In this document: one piece after another, positions 39,811-42,490 of the stretch
Layout: every line of letters begins with the position of its first letter
Numbering within the stretch: the first letter of the stretch is position 1
Assembly: GCA_002733495.1 (NCBI GenBank)
Contig: NVVV01000023.1
Coordinates: forward strand, 1-42,490
Reading direction: 5' to 3'
Length of the DNA: 42,490 bases
Source of the DNA: Robiginitomaculum sp.
GTDB taxonomy: Bacteria; Pseudomonadota; Alphaproteobacteria; Caulobacterales; Maricaulaceae
Position numbers and translations under genes: made by a program
Notes under the pieces: model-generated
Told to the model about the DNA's origin: nothing
The model's database searches: none
Seen by the model: the letters and a program-made list of their open reading frames with translations, nothing else

Positions 39811-40542
39811 TTATGTGTCTGCGCCAATTACTGTGCAAATACCAGTCCCTGCCAGCACTTTGCGCAAGCGGCCCGCCTCCTGAATTGAAAATACAATCAC
39901 AGGGATCTGGTTATCCCGCATCATGCTGACCGCAGAAGCGTCCATGACACGTAAATCATTGGCCAGTACGTCATGATAGCTGAGGCGGTCATAGCGTGTG
40001 GCTTTTGGGTCTTTTTTGGGATCAGCATTATACACGCCATCCACCTGCGTGCCTTTTAACAAGGCATCACACCCCATTTCGGCTGCCCGCAAGGCCGCGC
40101 CGGTATCCGTAGTGAAAAAAGGGTTGCCGGTACCGGCAGCAAAAATAACGGTGCGCTTGCGTTCCAAATGCCGAATGGCGCGGCGGCGGATATACGGCTC
40201 GCACACCGACATCATGGGAATGGCCGATTGCACCCGTGTTTCTACACCAATGCTTTCAAGTGCGTTTTGCATGGCCAGAGCGTTCATGACCGTAGCCAGC
40301 ATGCCCATATAATCGGCGGTGGCGCGCTCCATCCCCTGCTCAGCGGCGGAAAGACCGCGAAAAATATTACCGCCGCCTATAACCAGACAGACCTGCACTC
40401 CATCATTGACCGCCTCGGCAACTTCGCCGGCAATACGCATGACTGCCTTTTGATCAATCCCATAGGTCTGATCACCCATCAGGGCTTCTCCAGAGACCTT
40501 CAGCAAAACACGCTGATAAGTCCCTGATGCAGTTGTATTCAT
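39811..40542 (-). CDS. pyrH: uridylate kinase (UMP kinase)
   Basis: This 243-residue hexameric enzyme phosphorylates UMP to UDP with ATP. It shows [66 protein letters not shown] and [17 protein letters not shown]. The start is uncertain. The ATG at 40542 gives a standard length; an ATG at 40572 (with GGGAG close upstream) and a GTG at 40599 are also in frame. It lies about 110 bases after tsf, the largest gap in the operon. Confidence 0.95.
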   Translation of the reverse strand: MNTTASGTYQRVLLKVSGEALMGDQTYGIDQKAVMRIAGEVAEAVNDGVQVCLVIGGGNIFRGLSAAEQGMERATADYMGMLATVMNALAMQNALESIGVETRVQSAIPMMSVCEPYIRRRAIRHLERKRTVIFAAGTGNPFFTTDTGAALRAAEMGCDALLKGTQVDGVYNADPKKDPKATRYDRLSYHDVLANDLRVMDASAVSMMRDNQIPVIVFSIQEAGRLRKVLAGTGICTVIGADT

Positions 40543-40636
40543 GGTTTCAGACTTGGCTTCAGACACAACCATACGCTCCCGCGACTCGTTTACAGGCACA
40601 CTAGCTCGAACCGGCTCTGCCGTCTAAGGCAAACTC

Positions 40637-40661
40637 AAAACCAGTGGTGTTTAAGCACCAC
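40637..40661 (-). terminator. weak hairpin after tsf (attenuator-like)
   Basis: On the minus strand GTGGTG-CTTAAA-CACCAC forms a 6-bp stem that includes the tsf stop codon. TGG and TTTT follow it (40637-40640). The stem is short and the U-run is only four bases. Partial termination between tsf and pyrH is therefore more likely than a full stop. Confidence 0.4.
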
Positions 40662-41577
40662 CCGCAACGGCAGCCACTTCGGCAGCAAAGTCTTCAGACT
40701 TTTTTTCAATGCCTTCGCCAAGACCCATACGGGCATAGCTGACAAGCGTGATCGGCGTGCCAAGTTCTTCAGCCATGGCTTCGACCAGTTGCGCCACCGT
40801 CTGGTCAGGATTCATCACAAAAGGCTGCTGAAGCAGCACGACTTCCTTATAGAACTTGCGAAGACGGCCTTCGACCATTTTTTCAACAATGTTATCTGGC
40901 TTGCCTGAAGACCGCGCCTGTTCCGAGAACACATCGCGCTCCTTGGCAATAACCGCAGAATCCAGATCATCAACGCTTAAGGCCAGTGGTGACGTGGCCG
41001 CAATATGCATGGCAATTTTACGGCCAAGTTCAGACAGCTTGTCAACATCACCCGTAGATTCCAACGCGACCAGCACGCCGATACGGCCAAGATCTGGTGC
41101 AACTGAGTTGTGCACATAATGGGCAACAACACCGTTCTCTAAAGACAGGCTAACCGCACGGCGAAAACTCATATTCTCGCCAATTTTAGCAATCAACTCA
41201 GTCAAGGCCCCGGCAACATCCTGTCCACCATCTGTTTGCGTTGCCTTGATAACATCGACGTCACCACCAGTGGTCAGCGCACGGGTCGCCAGCATTTTGG
41301 CAAAATTCTGAAAGTCGTCATTGCGTGAAACAAAATCGGTTTCCGAATTCAGTTCGATCATCGAACCGGATGTACCATCCGCTGCGACAGCGACAACGCC
41401 TTCAGAGGCAACACGGCCTGCCTTTTTTGCCGCCTTGGCCATGCCGTTTTTCCGCATCCAGTCAATTGCCGCGTCAATATCGCCGCCAGTTTCTGTGAGC
41501 GCTTTTTTGCAATCCATCATGCCTGCGGCGGTTGCTTCGCGAAGCTCTCGCACGAGGGCTGCGGTAATTTCTGCCAT
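40651..41577 (-). CDS. tsf: elongation factor Ts
   Basis: This 308-residue factor recycles EF-Tu by nucleotide exchange. The N-terminal domain has [20 protein letters not shown] and [20 protein letters not shown]. The core has [17 protein letters not shown] and [10 protein letters not shown], and the C-terminal module includes [25 protein letters not shown] lies about 6 bases before the ATG at 41577. It follows rpsB, the universal bacterial order. Confidence 0.97.
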   Translation of the reverse strand: MAEITAALVRELREATAAGMMDCKKALTETGGDIDAAIDWMRKNGMAKAAKKAGRVASEGVVAVAADGTSGSMIELNSETDFVSRNDDFQNFAKMLATRALTTGGDVDVIKATQTDGGQDVAGALTELIAKIGENMSFRRAVSLSLENGVVAHYVHNSVAPDLGRIGVLVALESTGDVDKLSELGRKIAMHIAATSPLALSVDDLDSAVIAKERDVFSEQARSSGKPDNIVEKMVEGRLRKFYKEVVLLQQPFVMNPDQTVAQLVEAMAEELGTPITLVSYARMGLGEGIEKKSEDFAAEVAAVAGGA

Positions 41578-41601
41578 AGCAGAACTCCTTGAATCCTGGG
41601 C

Positions 41602-41630
41602 TTGCCCATCGCCTTGGTGGCAATGGGCAA
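41602..41630 (-). other. rpsB-tsf intergenic hairpin
   Basis: TTGCCCAT and ATGGGCAA form an 8-bp stem in the rpsB-tsf spacer, with an inner GCC/GGC pairing. No U-run follows on the minus strand, so it is not a standard terminator. It could stabilise or separate the two messages. Confidence 0.45.
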
Positions 41631-41640
41631 TACCTCTATT

Positions 41641-42490
41641 TTAACTATCTTTATCTTCGCCTTTGTCGGCCTTGGCCTTAGGTTCAGCCTTGGCTTTTGG
41701 CTCAGCCTTGGCTTTTGGCTCAGCCTTGGCTTTTGGCTCAGCTTTCGCCTTAGGCTCGGCTTTGGCCTTAGGTTCAGTTTTGGCTTTAGGCTCGGCTTTG
41801 GTCTTGGGTTCTGCCTTTTTCTTAGGCTCGGCTTTGGCTTTAGGCTCGGTTTTAGCCTTGGGTTCTGCCTTTTCTTTTACCTTTTCCTGAGGTGCGGCCT
41901 CTTCTTTTGCCTCGACCTTAGGCTCAGTCTTGGCTTTAGCCTTGGGCTTATCAGCAGGTTTTTCTTCAGACTTGGGCGCGGCTTTGGCCTTTGGAGCCTT
42001 TTTAGGGGCTTCTTCCCTAAGGGCCAGTTCTACAGGTTCTTCAGCAGCACCAAGATCCGCACCCAGGCTAGCCTGCGCTTCGGCCATGCCATCAAGCACG
42101 GCATCGGCAATCAGATCGCAATAAAGCGCAATAGCCCGTGTCGCATCATCATTCCCAGGAATAGGGAAATCAGCATCTGCAGGATCGGAATTGGTATCGA
42201 TAACTGCAACCACAGGAATGTGCAGTTTGCGCGCTTCGGCCAAGGCAATCACTTCCTTGGTGGTGTCGATGATAAACATCAGATCCGGCACACCGCCCAT
42301 ATCCTTGATTCCGCCCAGCGAACGCTCCAGCTTGTCCTGCTCTCGGGTCAACTTGATCAATTCTTTTTTAGTCAGACCCGTTTGCGCATCCTCGGCCAAG
42401 AGGCCTTCCAGATCACGCAAGCGCTTGATGGAGCGCGATATGGTAGTCCAGTTCGTCAGCGTACCGCCCAACCAACGGTGGTTGATGTAA
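41641..42490 (-). CDS. rpsB: ribosomal protein S2, 5' end outside the window, with a long repeat tail
   Basis: The visible part begins inside the protein at [17 protein letters not shown], a core S2 motif, so the start lies beyond 42490. The rest of the S2 core follows ([58 protein letters not shown]). After about residue 150 of the visible part comes an extension of some 125 residues rich in Lys, Ala, Pro and Glu. It is built on AEPKAK repeats and ends DKGEDKDS. The core is not interrupted. Alphaproteobacterial S2 proteins often carry C-terminal extensions, but this regular lysine-rich tail is unusually long. tsf follows after 63 bases. Confidence 0.95.
   Translation of the reverse strand, partial: YINHRWLGGTLTNWTTISRSIKRLRDLEGLLAEDAQTGLTKKELIKLTREQDKLERSLGGIKDMGGVPDLMFIIDTTKEVIALAEARKLHIPVVAVIDTNSDPADADFPIPGNDDATRAIALYCDLIADAVLDGMAEAQASLGADLGAAEEPVELALREEAPKKAPKAKAAPKSEEKPADKPKAKAKTEPKVEAKEEAAPQEKVKEKAEPKAKTEPKAKAEPKKKAEPKTKAEPKAKTEPKAKAEPKAKAEPKAKAEPKAKAEPKAKAEPKAKADKGEDKDS
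41660..41880 (-). repeat. 18-nt coding repeats in the S2 tail
   Basis: The minus strand repeats GCT-GAG-CCA-AAA-GCC-AAG and close variants, each giving Ala-Glu-Pro-Lys-Ala-Lys. Several consecutive units near 41695-41740 are almost identical, while those farther from the stop have drifted ([18 protein letters not shown]). The gradient suggests recent slippage at the 3' end of the gene. Confidence 0.85.

Noticed and set aside
41663..41890. 75-codon plus-strand repeat peptide ([10 protein letters not shown] type)
   Set aside because: It is the complement of the S2 repeat tail and arises from the 18-nt repeats.

Overview
The window is chromosomal DNA from an alphaproteobacterium. From 42490 down to 27807 runs rpsB-tsf-pyrH-frr-uppS-cdsA-dxr-rseP-bamA-ompH-lpxD-fabZ-lpxA-lpxI-lpxB. 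This ends tail to tail with gltX-gltA, preceded by comEC, lexA and trpC-trpD-trpG-trpE-ppiD, then tpiA, secG and pyrG. That gene order, LpxI in place of LpxH, and a GAAC-N7-GAAC SOS box before lexA are alphaproteobacterial traits. The order or genus cannot be fixed from the sequence alone.

Region 1 (1-1000) is accessory. It holds the end of an IS5-family insertion sequence, cut by the window edge and with a disrupted transposase frame. Next to it is the 3' remnant of a small membrane-protein gene and a possible 34-codon ORF. Region 2 (1034-4483, minus strand) is a valine-degradation operon: acyl-CoA (isobutyryl-CoA) dehydrogenase, 3-hydroxyisobutyryl-CoA hydrolase and 3-hydroxyisobutyrate dehydrogenase. 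A six-copy 45-bp palindromic repeat array sits between the first two genes. hemB diverges from it, with a truncated gene start fused to its stop codon.

Region 3 (5771-10590, minus strand) is metabolic and accessory: a class III aminotransferase overlaps a beta-keto-acid cleavage enzyme (BKACE/DUF849), followed by a TonB-dependent receptor with a strong terminator. A near-perfect dyad lies just before the aminotransferase start. I infer a small uptake-and-degradation unit for an amino compound of unknown identity.

Region 4 (10944-14904, minus strand) carries pyrG, secG, a protein with a degenerate response-regulator receiver domain, and tpiA. Region 5 (15040-21982, plus strand) carries a PpiD/SurA-like membrane chaperone, trpE, trpG, trpD and trpC, with a polysaccharide-deacetylase-like gene on the opposite strand between trpE and trpG. 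Region 6 holds lexA with its SOS box, comEC, gltX and gltA.

Region 7 (27807-42490, minus strand) is a dense envelope and translation operon covering ribosomal protein S2, EF-Ts, UMP kinase, ribosome recycling, undecaprenyl-PP, CDP-diacylglycerol and MEP isoprenoid synthesis, site-2 protease, outer-membrane assembly, and lipid A synthesis. Many genes in it overlap by 1-17 bases. S2 has a long Lys/Ala/Pro/Glu repeat tail. No rRNA, tRNA, CRISPR array, phage or obvious defence system was seen. No clearly new system is evident; the best candidates for a second look are the aminotransferase-BKACE-receptor unit with its operator-like dyad, the hairpin array inside the valine operon, and the receiver protein lacking its phosphorylation site.
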